The notes below the pieces were generated by a model. It made no database searches and was not told the DNA's origin. It saw only the letters and a program-made list of their open reading frames with translations. A stretch of 64,000 nucleotides of DNA from Novosphingobium sp. PhB57 (lineage in GTDB: Bacteria; Pseudomonadota; Alphaproteobacteria; Sphingomonadales; Sphingomonadaceae), in contig NZ_SMBO01000001.1 in assembly GCF_004342985.1 (NCBI RefSeq), positions 1,426,001-1,490,000 on the forward strand. Direction: 5' to 3'. Below are positions 16,673 through 25,294 of the stretch, in pieces (the first letter of the stretch is position 1; each line of letters starts with the position of its first letter). The position numbers were made by a program, and so were the translations under genes.

Positions 16673-18034
16673 CTAGAGCAGCGTCCCGGAGAGAATCGCA
16701 AGAGCGATGGTGAAATAGATCACCAGCCCCGTGACATCGACCAGGGTCGCGACGAATGGTGCGGAGGCGCTGGCCGGGTCGAAACCGAGCCTTTGCAGCA
16801 GGAACGGCAGCATGGATCCAGCCAGGGAGCCGAAAGTGACGATCCCCACCAGCCCCGCCGAAACGGTCGTGGCGATCAGCATCCAGTGGCTGCCGTAATC
16901 GTAGAAACCGAGGGCCTGCCAGGCCGCGATCCGGGCGAAGCCGACCGCGCCGAGGATCGCGCCCAGCACTAGCCCTGCAGGGAGTTCGCGCAAGGCGACG
17001 CGCCACCAGTCGCGCAGGCGGACCTGCCCCATGGCGAGCGCCCGGATGATGAGCGACGTCGCCTGGCTGCCGCTGTTACCGCCCGAACTCATGATGAGCG
17101 GGATGAACAGCGTGAGCACGACTGCGCGCGCCAGCTCGTCCTCGAAATGCTGCATCGCGCTGGCCGTGAGCATTTCCGAAAGGAACAGCACGCTGAGCCA
17201 CCCTGCCCGCTTGCGGATCATCTCGAAGAACCCGGTCTCCAGATAGGCCCGGTCCAGCGCCTCGACCCCGCCGAACTTCTGCACATCCTCTGTATGTTCG
17301 GCGACGAGTGCGTCAAGCACGTCATCCACGGTGACGATGCCCAGAGGTCGTCCGGCATCGTCGACCACCGGCAGCGCCAGCAGGTCATGACGGCGGATCA
17401 GATCGGCCACGACCTCGCGGTCGGTGTCGGGCGTCACGGTGACCGGCTCGCGGTCGCGGGCAAGGTCGATCGCGGGCGAATCGGGCGCCGCGGCGATCAG
17501 ACGGCGCAGCGAGATCGTGGCTTCGAGGCGGCCGGCCTCGTCCATGAGGAACACCGAGTAGACGGTCTCGCGGCTGCGTTCGACCGTGCGGATGAGATCG
17601 AGCACATCGGCCACGCTGGACGAAGCCCGCGCCGCGACGAACTCCGTCGTCATCATGCCGCCTGCGCTGTCCTCGGGCCATGCCAGGAGGCTGCGCAGCG
17701 ACGAGCGCACTTCCGGGGCCAGCGCCGCCAGGATCTGTGCGGCCACGCCCTCGTCCATCTCGGCCAGGACGTCCGCCGCGCGGTCCTCGGCCATTTGCGC
17801 CACCAGATGAACCGCACGCGGCAGCGGCAGCAAGGCCAGAGCTTCGGCAGCGCCGGTGAATTCGGGGCGGTCGAGCGTCGCCACGGCGCGCACGTCGGCC
17901 ATGCGGCCAAGCTTGGCGGCGGCCGCCTCGGGCGGCAGCGCCTGAAGCATCTCGACGATATCGGCAATATAGAGCCCGCGCTTGGCGGGACGGGCACCGG
18001 CAGTCATGCCGGCGAGGAGGTCGTTCACCATCAT
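16673..18034 (-). CDS. mgtE: Magnesium transporter MgtE
   Basis: An inner-membrane Mg2+ channel/transporter, 453 residues. The cytoplasmic part holds the superhelical MgtE_N domain (residues ~15-120) and two CBS domains (~125-250, with DSAGGMMTTEFVA and DLLALPVVDDAGRPLGIVTVDDV). Five membrane helices follow; the pore segment has the PLIMSSGGNSGSQ motif. CBS domains sense cytosolic Mg2+ in studied homologues. Two adjacent ATGs (18034, 18031) are possible, with GAAAGG just upstream. The leader can form a large stem. Confidence 0.95.
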   Translation of the reverse strand: MMVNDLLAGMTAGARPAKRGLYIADIVEMLQALPPEAAAAKLGRMADVRAVATLDRPEFTGAAEALALLPLPRAVHLVAQMAEDRAADVLAEMDEGVAAQILAALAPEVRSSLRSLLAWPEDSAGGMMTTEFVAARASSSVADVLDLIRTVERSRETVYSVFLMDEAGRLEATISLRRLIAAAPDSPAIDLARDREPVTVTPDTDREVVADLIRRHDLLALPVVDDAGRPLGIVTVDDVLDALVAEHTEDVQKFGGVEALDRAYLETGFFEMIRKRAGWLSVLFLSEMLTASAMQHFEDELARAVVLTLFIPLIMSSGGNSGSQATSLIIRALAMGQVRLRDWWRVALRELPAGLVLGAILGAVGFARIAAWQALGFYDYGSHWMLIATTVSAGLVGIVTFGSLAGSMLPFLLQRLGFDPASASAPFVATLVDVTGLVIYFTIALAILSGTLL

Positions 18035-18046
18035 CACACCTTTCGT

Positions 18047-18106
18047 CCGCACGACCCGGGCGGACGACGGCCAGCGAGAACTAGCGGACGACCTCCGGGC
18101 GTGCGG
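18047..18106 (-). promoter_or_regulatory. Structured leader of mgtE
   Basis: Just before the mgtE ribosome-binding site the transcript can form a 12-bp stem with one bulge. Left arm CCGCACGCCCGG (18106-18095) pairs with CCGGGTCGTGCGG (18059-18047) around a 35-nt loop. The loop holds two copies of GTCGTCCGC. I do not see the conserved words of the M-box riboswitch. Regulation by Mg2+ is a guess. Confidence 0.35.
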
Positions 18107-18255
18107 TCCTACTGGAACTGTCGCTTGACATGTCCTCGCTTCCTGAAACACCGCAGCAACACTGGCTGCGCGGTCGTCGCTCTGATCCCAAATGCGCGGG
18201 GCGTCAACTGCCGATCGGCGCTATGCCGACCCCAGCGTGACCGCAATCGGGACAC

Positions 18256-18290
18256 AAAAAAGCCCCCGCGCAGCGCGCGGAGGCTTTTTT
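18256..18290. terminator. Terminator of the F0 atp operon
   Basis: A 16-bp stem AAAAAAGCCCCCGCGC/GCGCGGAGGCTTTTTT (one mismatch), 23 bp past the atpF stop, with T runs on both strands. It also insulates the divergent mgtE promoter region. Confidence 0.92.
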
Positions 18291-18312
18291 GTTCGATAGC
18301 GAACCGGCGGTA

Positions 18313-18921
18313 TCAGATACCGGCGATCGCCTGGTCGACCAGCGCCTTGTCGGCATCGACCGAGTGGTTGGCGCGGATCAGCCCGCTGGCGGCAGCCGCC
18401 GCAGCAGCAGCAGCCTGCTGGCGCAGTTCGGTAACGGCCGCGCGTTCGACGGCGCCGATCTTGTCCTGCGCCATCTTTTCGCGGCGGGCGATCACGTCCG
18501 TCGTGTCGGCCTGGGCCTTGGCGACGATCGTTTCCGCCTCATGACGGGCATGCTCGAGCAGAGCCGCGGCGTCCTTTTCGGCACCGGCGATCTTGTCGGC
18601 ATATTCCTTGCGCAGGGCTTCCGCCTCGGCGCGAAGGGTCTTGGCCTCTTCGAGCTGCGCCTTGATCTCGGCGATCTTGCCGTCCAGACCGCCCGAAATC
18701 ATCTTGGGCAGGCCCTTCCAGACCATGATCGCCAGGAGCACCAGCATCGAGGCGCTGACGACCGCGACCGGCGGGGCGACGCCCAGCAGCAGCGGTTCGG
18801 CATGATGCTCGACGCCCTCGTGGGTCTCGGCACCCTGGGTTCCGGCCATCTCGGCAGCCTCGTGCGAGGTGCCTTCGGCAACGACGGTGTCCGTGGTGGA
18901 CAGCTGCGTGTTGTCAGCCAT
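18313..18921 (-). CDS. atpF: F0F1 ATP synthase subunit b
   Basis: Stator subunit linking F0 to F1, 202 residues. A variable N-terminal ~45 residues precede one membrane helix (PPVAVVSASMLVLLAIMVWK). A long Ala/Glu/Lys coiled coil follows to the end, including an Ala-only run near residue 175. It overlaps the b' gene by 8 nt. Two non-identical b-type genes in tandem are typical of alphaproteobacteria and phototrophs. Confidence 0.9.
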   Translation of the reverse strand: MADNTQLSTTDTVVAEGTSHEAAEMAGTQGAETHEGVEHHAEPLLLGVAPPVAVVSASMLVLLAIMVWKGLPKMISGGLDGKIAEIKAQLEEAKTLRAEAEALRKEYADKIAGAEKDAAALLEHARHEAETIVAKAQADTTDVIARREKMAQDKIGAVERAAVTELRQQAAAAAAAAASGLIRANHSVDADKALVDQAIAGI

Positions 18922-19408
18922 GGACCAGGTTCTCCTTCACGGCGGAACGAACCGCGCCATCGTCGAGAGTCAGGCCGGCGATGCGGCTGACGATCTCGCG
19001 CGTGGCGTCGGCGGCGACGTCCTCGATCTCCGCGGCAGCCGAACGGCGAGCCTGGGAAATGCGGGTTTCGGCTTCGGCGAGCGTGGCGTCGATTGCAACC
19101 TGTGCGGTCGCGAGACGCTCCGTCGTGACGGCAGCGGCCTTGGCGCGGGCTTCCGCGATAAGGGTCTGCGCCTCGGCGCGGTTGGCGTTCTCACGCGTGC
19201 GCCAGGCTTCCTCCTCCGCATCGGCCTGAGCGCGAGCGCGTTCGGCGGCGGCGAGGTCGTCGGCAATCTGCTTGTCGCGCTGCGCAACCGTATCCATGAC
19301 CTTGGGAACCATTCCCCGTCCGACGACGAAGAACGTGAAGCCGAAGAAGATCAGCATCCAGAAGATCTGGCTGGAATAGGTCGCGGCTAGCTGTGCGATC
19401 TGAGGCAT
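18914..19408 (-). CDS. atpG: F0F1 ATP synthase subunit b'
   Basis: The second peripheral-stalk subunit, 164 residues. A membrane helix near the N-terminus (QIFWMLIFFGFTFFVVGRGMVPKV) is followed by a continuous coiled coil rich in A, E and R. It should form a heterodimer with the b subunit encoded just downstream. Naming varies (atpF2, atpX, atpG); the b' assignment rests on gene order after atpE and on the short periplasmic N-terminus. Confidence 0.88.
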   Translation of the reverse strand: MPQIAQLAATYSSQIFWMLIFFGFTFFVVGRGMVPKVMDTVAQRDKQIADDLAAAERARAQADAEEEAWRTRENANRAEAQTLIAEARAKAAAVTTERLATAQVAIDATLAEAETRISQARRSAAAEIEDVAADATREIVSRIAGLTLDDGAVRSAVKENLVHG

Positions 19409-19506
19409 GGGTCAGCCCTGTCTCGAAGTGGCCGGTAGAATTCTTGCGTCCTCTCCGGCCGCCCAACCAAAGGGTTCGGGCAGCCGGAGGGGATCAGTGC
19501 GCGCGA

Positions 19507-19731
19507 TCAGGCGAAGATCAGCAGCGCGGCAACGACGAACGACAGCAGGCCGAGAAGTTCGGCGCCGGCGAAGCCGATGAAGAGGCGGCCCTGCTGGGCG
19601 TCCGCGGCGCCCGGATTGCGCAGTGCGCCTTCGAGGAACTTGGCGAAAACGCTACCCACGCCGATCGAGGCGAGGCCGCAACCGATAGCAGCGAGACCGG
19701 CACCAAGCAGCTTTGCAGCTTCTGCGTCCAT
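19507..19731 (-). CDS. atpE: F0F1 ATP synthase subunit c
   Basis: A 74-residue hairpin protein forming the rotor ring. Helix 1 is AAKLLGAGLAAIGCGLASIG. The polar loop has RNPGA, and helix 2 (LFIGFAGAELLGLLSFVVA) carries the essential proton-binding Glu in GAELLG. The residues around this Glu do not show a sodium-binding signature clearly, so proton coupling is assumed. Confidence 0.97.
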   Translation of the reverse strand: MDAEAAKLLGAGLAAIGCGLASIGVGSVFAKFLEGALRNPGAADAQQGRLFIGFAGAELLGLLSFVVAALLIFA

Positions 19732-19771
19732 TTCAAAAACTCCCTTTGGAAAACTCGAGTGAGACTGAAAA

Positions 19772-20557
19772 TCAGTGAAGGTTCTCTGCGTCGTTCAGAT
19801 AGACGCAAGTGAGAAGAGCGAAAACGTAGGCCTGGATGCCGGCGACGAGCAGCTCGAGAGCGCAGATGCCGACCATCAGGATGAAGCTGGGCAGCCCGGC
19901 GATGGCGAAGAGGCCGATACCGGCATTGCCCGAGCTGATGACGAAGCTCGAAAGAACCTCAAGAAGGACGTGGCCGGCCATCATCGCAACAAAGAGACGC
20001 AGGCCGAGGCTGAACGGGCGCACCAGGAAGGAGATCAGTTCCACGCAGAAGATCAGCGGGATCATGATGACCGGGGTGCCGTGCGGCACGAACAGCGAGA
20101 AGAAGTGCAGCTTGTGCTTCGCGAAACCGACGATCAGGACGATTGCGAAGGAAAGCACCGCGAGAACGCCCGTGGCCGAGAAATGGCTTGTGAACGTGAA
20201 GGCATGGAGGCCGATCACGCCCAGCGGCAGCAGGCCGAGGAAGTTCGCGAAAAGAATGAACATGAAGAGCGAGAAGATGTACGGAACGTACTTCTTGCCG
20301 CCGGGGCCGACGTTGGCAGCCAGCATGCCGTCGATGAAGCCGGTGAAGCTTTCGACTGCCATCTGCCAGCGGCCGGGAACGAGCTGGCGCTTCATGCCGC
20401 CAGCGACGAAGAACGCCAGCGTCACGGCGGCGATCGCCATCCACAGCGTGCTGTTGGTGAAGGCGATGTTGTAACCGGCGATGCTCCAGCCTTCCGAGCC
20501 GAACAACGGCTGGATGCTGAACTGGTGCATCGGATCGACCTTCGCTTCGGCTGCCAC
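19772..20557 (-). CDS. atpB: F0F1 ATP synthase subunit a
   Basis: A 261-residue multi-helix membrane subunit providing the proton half-channels. The essential Arg of helix 4 lies in LVRPFSLGLRLFVAMMAGHVLL, and the last helix has GICALELLVAGIQAYVFALLTCVYLNDA. It follows the atpI-like gene by 53 bp and precedes atpE. Confidence 0.96.
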   Translation of the reverse strand: MAAEAKVDPMHQFSIQPLFGSEGWSIAGYNIAFTNSTLWMAIAAVTLAFFVAGGMKRQLVPGRWQMAVESFTGFIDGMLAANVGPGGKKYVPYIFSLFMFILFANFLGLLPLGVIGLHAFTFTSHFSATGVLAVLSFAIVLIVGFAKHKLHFFSLFVPHGTPVIMIPLIFCVELISFLVRPFSLGLRLFVAMMAGHVLLEVLSSFVISSGNAGIGLFAIAGLPSFILMVGICALELLVAGIQAYVFALLTCVYLNDAENLH

Positions 20558-20610
20558 GCGAATATCCCTGTCGCCAATGAACGACAGCGCCCTTACTCAC
20601 CCCCCTTGGG

Positions 20611-20931
20611 TCAATCCGGGCGCCGGTTCGAATTCCTGATAATATTCCTGAAGGCGACGAATATTCCTGCGAACATCATCACCATCAGACCCCAGGGCGA
20701 TGTTCCGGCGAAGTGATCGATCACCCAACCAAGGAACAGACCACCGGCAACCCCGCCGAGCAAGTCGGCCAGGACGCGGTTTCCGGCACGATAGGCATCG
20801 TCCGTTTCCGCACCCGCGACCGGCCTTTGACGCTTCACCTCGCGCTCACGAAGGGCTTTCAGCCGATCGTCCAGCGTATCGAGGCGCGCATCTTCGCCAA
20901 CAGGTTCCCGTGCGGACGGCTCGTCGTTCAT
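20611..20931 (-). CDS. atpI: AtpZ/AtpI-family protein
   Basis: A 106-residue protein, first in the F0 operon. A charged N-terminal half (residues 1-50) is followed by two membrane helices (LADLLGGVAGGLFLGWVIDHF and WGLMVMMFAGIFVAFRNII). AtpI homologues help assemble the c-ring or carry Mg2+/Ca2+ in some bacteria. The exact role here is inferred from position. Confidence 0.85.
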   Translation of the reverse strand: MNDEPSAREPVGEDARLDTLDDRLKALREREVKRQRPVAGAETDDAYRAGNRVLADLLGGVAGGLFLGWVIDHFAGTSPWGLMVMMFAGIFVAFRNIIRNSNRRPD

Positions 20932-21235
20932 GTCAGGTTCCTCCTCCAGGAAAGGATGACGCGTTCAACGGCTGCCCGCCGAGGGCGCCGACCCCTTAGG
21001 GTGGGGCTATTCCCGAGTCAACCATGGCAGGACGCGCACGGCAACAGTTGTTCACACGGATACCCGTATGCCCAAGTGCCGAACAGGGCTGGAAAATGGG
21101 GCTGGGCCGGCAATACCGCAAGGACGATACCGAAGAAATTCCTCGTAAAAGCCACAGCCGCGTCCCGCCCCGGTCAAGCGGCGCGGCGACTTGTCGGTTC
21201 AACGTCGCAGCGCCGTCGTGAAAGAGACACACGAA
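20932..21235. other. Non-coding stretch upstream of the atp operon
   Basis: About 300 bases between atpI and the ydbL terminator. Open frames are short, Arg/Pro-rich and lack start signals. The atp operon promoter must lie here on the minus strand, but I cannot pick it out with confidence. Confidence 0.45.
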
Positions 21236-21261
21236 AAAGGGCGGCTGGATGTCCAACCGCC
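21231..21261 (-). terminator. Terminator of the ydbH-ynbE-ydbL operon
   Basis: 12-bp stem AGGGCGGCTGGA/TCCAACCGCCCT (21236-21247, 21250-21261; one pair is a wobble on the minus transcript) followed on the minus strand by TTTTCG, about 80 bp past the ydbL stop. Confidence 0.82.
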
Positions 21262-21340
21262 CTGTCGGGTTCTGCTTTTGGGCCTTCGGCCATGCTCGCT
21301 TTCGCCTGGCGCCATTCGGAGGCCGCGCAGGCGCCGCCGA

Positions 21341-21736
21341 TCACGGGCAGCGGGCGTCGCGCTCGGGCGCTCCGGCGCCGCGGGTTTTCCACGTTCCGTC
21401 GGGCGCCTGGTACTTCTCACCAGGCTGGGTCTGCGAGATCAGACGGCACGCGGTGGCGAAGGCATATTCCTCGATGGTGCTCTTGCCCGCGGCCTTTTCC
21501 GTGTAGATGGCGCGGCGCTTGTTGTTCAGGTCGCGTACCATCGCCTGGACCGCCGCGGACTGGCCGCCGATAACGCCCAGATAGCCGTCCTTCTGCTCAC
21601 CGACCTGGCCCGCAGAGCGCGCTGCCGCATATGCGGGATCGCGGCCTTCCTGTGCCAGCGCCATGCTGCCGCCGCCAAGAGCCAGGGCCATTGCGCCGAT
21701 CAGGCCGACGGGTCTGCTGAAAACGGTCTTGCTCAT
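21341..21736 (-). CDS. ydbL: YdbL-family (DUF1318) periplasmic protein
   Basis: A 131-residue secreted protein with signal peptide (FSRPVGLIGAMALALGGGSMALAQ). The mature domain starts near ARSAGQVGEQKDGYLG and contains NNKRRAIYTEKAAGKSTIEEY, a typical DUF1318 pattern. In E. coli the homologous ydbL lies with ydbH and ynbE and is thought to assist their intermembrane bridge. The start at 21736 forms an ATGA overlap with the end of ynbE; the C-terminus (~30 residues) extends beyond the usual domain. Confidence 0.88.
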   Translation of the reverse strand: MSKTVFSRPVGLIGAMALALGGGSMALAQEGRDPAYAAARSAGQVGEQKDGYLGVIGGQSAAVQAMVRDLNNKRRAIYTEKAAGKSTIEEYAFATACRLISQTQPGEKYQAPDGTWKTRGAGAPERDARCP

Positions 21737-22023
21737 CAGAATACGCCTTCGTTTTCCTTGATCGTGTTCTCCGCATCCTGGGAGAGACGATAGATCACTT
21801 CCTGCCTGATGTTGATGTTGAGCTCTATCACGATCGGCTTGTCGGGCGCCGTCACGTTGACGCAGCCGGCAAGGGCCGATCCCAGGCCCGTCATCATCAT
21901 CACGGCGCATGCGGCGCGCCGGCCGGACCGGGAAGCAAGCTGCTGCGCGAAATATCGTACCGGACTCATCATCGCCGGGCTTGTCGCAGCCGGAGTGCTT
22001 CCGGTCAATTCCAGGGCCTTCAT
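21736..22023 (-). CDS. ynbE: YnbE-like outer-membrane lipoprotein
   Basis: A 95-residue protein with a lipobox (GSALAGC) and a short mature region ending in VIELNINIRQEVIYRLSQDA. That is the YnbE pattern, in which a beta-strand augments the C-terminus of YdbH at the outer membrane. If translation starts at 22023, in the ATGA overlap with ydbH, about 53 residues precede the lipid Cys. An internal Met pair near 21972/21969 would give a more normal signal peptide. Confidence 0.85.
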   Translation of the reverse strand: MKALELTGSTPAATSPAMMSPVRYFAQQLASRSGRRAACAVMMMTGLGSALAGCVNVTAPDKPIVIELNINIRQEVIYRLSQDAENTIKENEGVF

Positions 22024-25000
22024 GGATTATTCTCGCTGACTGGAGGCTGAATGGTGGCTGGCGCGGGACGAATCGAGTTCGGGTCATTCGAGAGCTGGCC
22101 CTGCGCCGGAAGCTGGTTGGGGATCCCCAGGGTGCGCGGATCGGTCAGGTAGGTCGGATCGTAGAGCGAGCGCATCGAGCCGAAGAGGCTGAAGAACGGC
22201 GCCTTGATCTTGACGATGAACCGGATCGGCAGCTTCGCCACCTGCCGCGTGAGGAAATTCTTGTCTGCGGACGAGCCCTGGCTGAGCCCGTCGAAAGCGA
22301 TGCGCGTCAGGATGTCACCCGAGATCGAGCCGTTCAGGCCGATCTCCATGTGTTTGTAATCGACCGACTTGAGCGCGCCGAAGGCGAAGTTGCCCATGGC
22401 CGACAGGTCCTTGTAGGTCAGCGCGCCGAGATAGCTGACATTGCCGCCCGGATCACGCGAGGCCAGGTAGCCGTCGACGATGCGGCCGCCCTGCTCGTCG
22501 AAGACGATCGGCACTTCGCCGTCGAAGACGCCGCTGGCGTTGATATTCGTCAGTTCGAGATGCTGCACGAACGTCGCGGCGTCGAGGCCGCGGACGTTGA
22601 GCTTGTAGTGCCGCGTCTCGGAGGCACCGATTCGCATCGTCGCCGGATCGAGCGTGAGCGTGCCCGACATGAAAGGCCATTTCGCGCCGTTGATCCGCAG
22701 CAGATAGCCCGGCTCCATCTGGAAGCCGACGACGCCGTCATTGACTTCGATGCCCGGGTTGACCGAGGCGATCCTGAGCTGCTGGTCCGGCGCGGTGACG
22801 AAACCGAGCAGGTCGGTGAAAACCACGTCGCCGCTGAGGCCCTTCACCGGGCCGAAGGCGGCGGCGAAGTCCAGGCCGTCCGAGGAGAACCGGCCGGTGC
22901 TGGTGACGCCGCGCTCGTTCCAGTCGATTCGACCCGTGCCATGAAGCGAACCGCGCAAGTCCGAAACGATGCCGAGCAGCAGCGGAGAGAGCGCTTCGGC
23001 CTGAAGGTTCTTGTCGAAAGTGATGCCAGCCACGCTCAGATCGGCATGGCCGCTGGTCTTGCCGAGGTCGTGGACAATGTCGGCGCGAACCACCTCGTGG
23101 TCGCTGCTGGGCTCACGCATGACGGCCTGCGCGGTGATGACATTGTTTTCCAGCCGCAGGCTGCCGTCACGGGCGATCAGCGGCTGGAAGCGCGGCACCG
23201 CCTGCCGGTCGACCAGAGTGAAGCGTGCCCGGTCGATCGTGAGGATACCCCCGGCATAGCGCCAGTTGCCCGCGGTCTGGCGCAGATCGAGCGGGACGGC
23301 CGCTAGCCCGATGTCCGCTTCGTCGAAAGTGCCGCCGATATCCTTGCCCACTTGCGCGTCGAGGCGGGCGAGCTGGAAACGCGACGGCGCATCTGCGGGA
23401 CCGAGAGCGACATCGATGCCCTTGGCGGTCAGCGCGCCGGGCCGACCCGCCAGCTGCGCATAGCCCAGCGGCCCGCTGGCGATCCGGATCGGCGTCTGGC
23501 CGAGCCGGCCCGACACGTCGAGATTCGGGACGCCCAGCGCAATGTCGAGTCCGCTGCCGCGGCTGCGCAGGATCGCGCCGCCGGGCGCGGGGCAGACTTG
23601 CAGGCTGCGCCGCTCCAGCGTCAGGTTCGCAAAGGCGAGGCTGTCGAAACCGATTTTCGTGCAGGCGTTCCAGACCGCCAGCGCGCCGTCGGCGCCCCAG
23701 CGCCCGTCGACCGGCAGGACGAGGCCCTTCGCGGCGCCGCCCGGCAGGGCGCCGGAGAGCCGCGCCTCGCCGGCAAAGCGCATGGCGCCATCAGGTGATT
23801 GGGTGAGCGCGAGGTGCGGCACGGCCAGGCGCGAATCGCCGGCGGCATATTCGGGCATGGCCACCTGCAGCGCGAGGCGTCCGCGCGCATCGCTTTCCAT
23901 GCGCCCGGAGATCTGTGGCAGGCCCTGCCCGCCGCTCGCGAAATTGCCGGTCACGACCGGGCGGCGGCCGCTGTCGGTCTCGGCGCCGAACTGCGCCTGC
24001 ACGCGCGAGAGCGTCAGCAGCGAGGCGCCGCTGGTGCCGTGCAGATTGCCGCGCGGCACCACCAGGGTCAGGCCCTCCTGCCCGCGGCGCAGCACCAGGT
24101 TGGCGGAGAGCGTGCTGGCGCGGGTTTCGCGTGCCAGGGCGGTGCGGAATTGCCGGGCCAGTGGCGCGGCCAGCGTGCCCTCCCCGGACTGGACTGCCTT
24201 GGCGAGCAGCGAATCGACCGATTCGCCGATCGCCAGCCGCTTGCCGCCAATGTCGCCCTCCAGATCGAAGCGGGCGAGGCCGTGGCTGGAACGCATCCGG
24301 CCATCGAAGCCCAGCTCCCCGATTCGGGCCTGCGAAGTGGCGACATCGCGCGCGGCGGCCTTGAAATTCGCGTTGAGCGCCTCGCCCCGATACGTGAAGC
24401 GGCCCGATCCGGTGAGCGCGGCGAGGCGATTTCCCGCTATCCGCAGGGCGCCGCCTTCAAGGCCGAGGCGGCCCTCCCCACCGTCCAGCCGCCGGTCGAG
24501 CACGACATCGAGCTGCATCCCGCTGGCGGCGAGTTGCAAGTCGCGCGCGCGGCAGGTCACGCCGCCGGTTCGCAGCGGCCCCTTGAAGCGCGGACGCTCG
24601 CCGGAGATGGACAGCTTGCCGTAAAGCGTGGCGAGCCCGGTCTCGCAGCCATCGACCGCGAGGCGAGGGGACACCACCGCCAATTCACCGCCGAAACCGC
24701 CGCGCAGTCCGCCCGCGCCGGTCAATTTCGCGGCCAGGCGGCCATAATCGCTTTCGATCAGCGCGCGTCCGTCCACCACGGCCACGTCGAGGTCGGGCAA
24801 GGGGTGGTCCTTGTCACCGCCGCCGCTTGCCAGCGCCTTGTCGAGCGCGCCCAGGCTCAGCTTGCCCTGATGGAGCGCACCGAACAGACGCGGGCGAACG
24901 ACGGTGATCCGGCCGATGCCCGGCCAGCCCCAGGTCAGCCGGGTGGCGACGCGCAGTTCCTCGATCGTGAGGTCCGGATGCTTCGGATCGCCGATCACGA

Positions 25001-25253
25001 GATTGCGAATCACCTGCTCCGAAGGGCCGATGCGAACGATCCGGTAAGTGGCCGGCAGGCCGAGCTTGTGCAGCTGGTCGGCAATGATGTCGTCGGCGAT
25101 GTCCTTGCGCCAGGCCCAGGCGCCCGCAAGTCCTGCCCCCACCACGGCCAGCATACCCAGCGCCGCCACGCGCCGCCCGAGGCGACGGGCCGGCTGCGGC
25201 AAATCCGCCGGTACGGTAGGTTGGTCCTGCTGCTGCGACATCCGGTCCATCAC
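22020..25253 (-). CDS. ydbH: YdbH-family AsmA-like intermembrane lipid-transport protein
   Basis: A 1077-residue protein with one N-terminal membrane anchor (AALGMLAVVGAGLAGAWAW, residues ~28-46) and a long periplasmic repeating beta-groove. The C-terminal domain (from about VVFTDLLGFVTAPDQ) ends close to the YnbE partner. E. coli YdbH, with TamB and YhdP, is a redundant bridge for phospholipid transfer to the outer membrane. Stop and start codons of ydbH, ynbE and ydbL overlap by 4 nt at each junction, so the three are coupled. Confidence 0.88.
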   Translation of the reverse strand: MMDRMSQQQDQPTVPADLPQPARRLGRRVAALGMLAVVGAGLAGAWAWRKDIADDIIADQLHKLGLPATYRIVRIGPSEQVIRNLVIGDPKHPDLTIEELRVATRLTWGWPGIGRITVVRPRLFGALHQGKLSLGALDKALASGGGDKDHPLPDLDVAVVDGRALIESDYGRLAAKLTGAGGLRGGFGGELAVVSPRLAVDGCETGLATLYGKLSISGERPRFKGPLRTGGVTCRARDLQLAASGMQLDVVLDRRLDGGEGRLGLEGGALRIAGNRLAALTGSGRFTYRGEALNANFKAAARDVATSQARIGELGFDGRMRSSHGLARFDLEGDIGGKRLAIGESVDSLLAKAVQSGEGTLAAPLARQFRTALARETRASTLSANLVLRRGQEGLTLVVPRGNLHGTSGASLLTLSRVQAQFGAETDSGRRPVVTGNFASGGQGLPQISGRMESDARGRLALQVAMPEYAAGDSRLAVPHLALTQSPDGAMRFAGEARLSGALPGGAAKGLVLPVDGRWGADGALAVWNACTKIGFDSLAFANLTLERRSLQVCPAPGGAILRSRGSGLDIALGVPNLDVSGRLGQTPIRIASGPLGYAQLAGRPGALTAKGIDVALGPADAPSRFQLARLDAQVGKDIGGTFDEADIGLAAVPLDLRQTAGNWRYAGGILTIDRARFTLVDRQAVPRFQPLIARDGSLRLENNVITAQAVMREPSSDHEVVRADIVHDLGKTSGHADLSVAGITFDKNLQAEALSPLLLGIVSDLRGSLHGTGRIDWNERGVTSTGRFSSDGLDFAAAFGPVKGLSGDVVFTDLLGFVTAPDQQLRIASVNPGIEVNDGVVGFQMEPGYLLRINGAKWPFMSGTLTLDPATMRIGASETRHYKLNVRGLDAATFVQHLELTNINASGVFDGEVPIVFDEQGGRIVDGYLASRDPGGNVSYLGALTYKDLSAMGNFAFGALKSVDYKHMEIGLNGSISGDILTRIAFDGLSQGSSADKNFLTRQVAKLPIRFIVKIKAPFFSLFGSMRSLYDPTYLTDPRTLGIPNQLPAQGQLSNDPNSIRPAPATIQPPVSENNP

Positions 25254-25294
25254 TTGCGCTTGCCTTCCGGGAAAGGCAATTGTCTGTACGCGTT

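Noticed and set aside
18035..18245. M-box (ykoK) Mg2+ riboswitch upstream of mgtE
   Set aside because: None of the conserved M-box words is visible on the minus strand; only a simple long stem is present.
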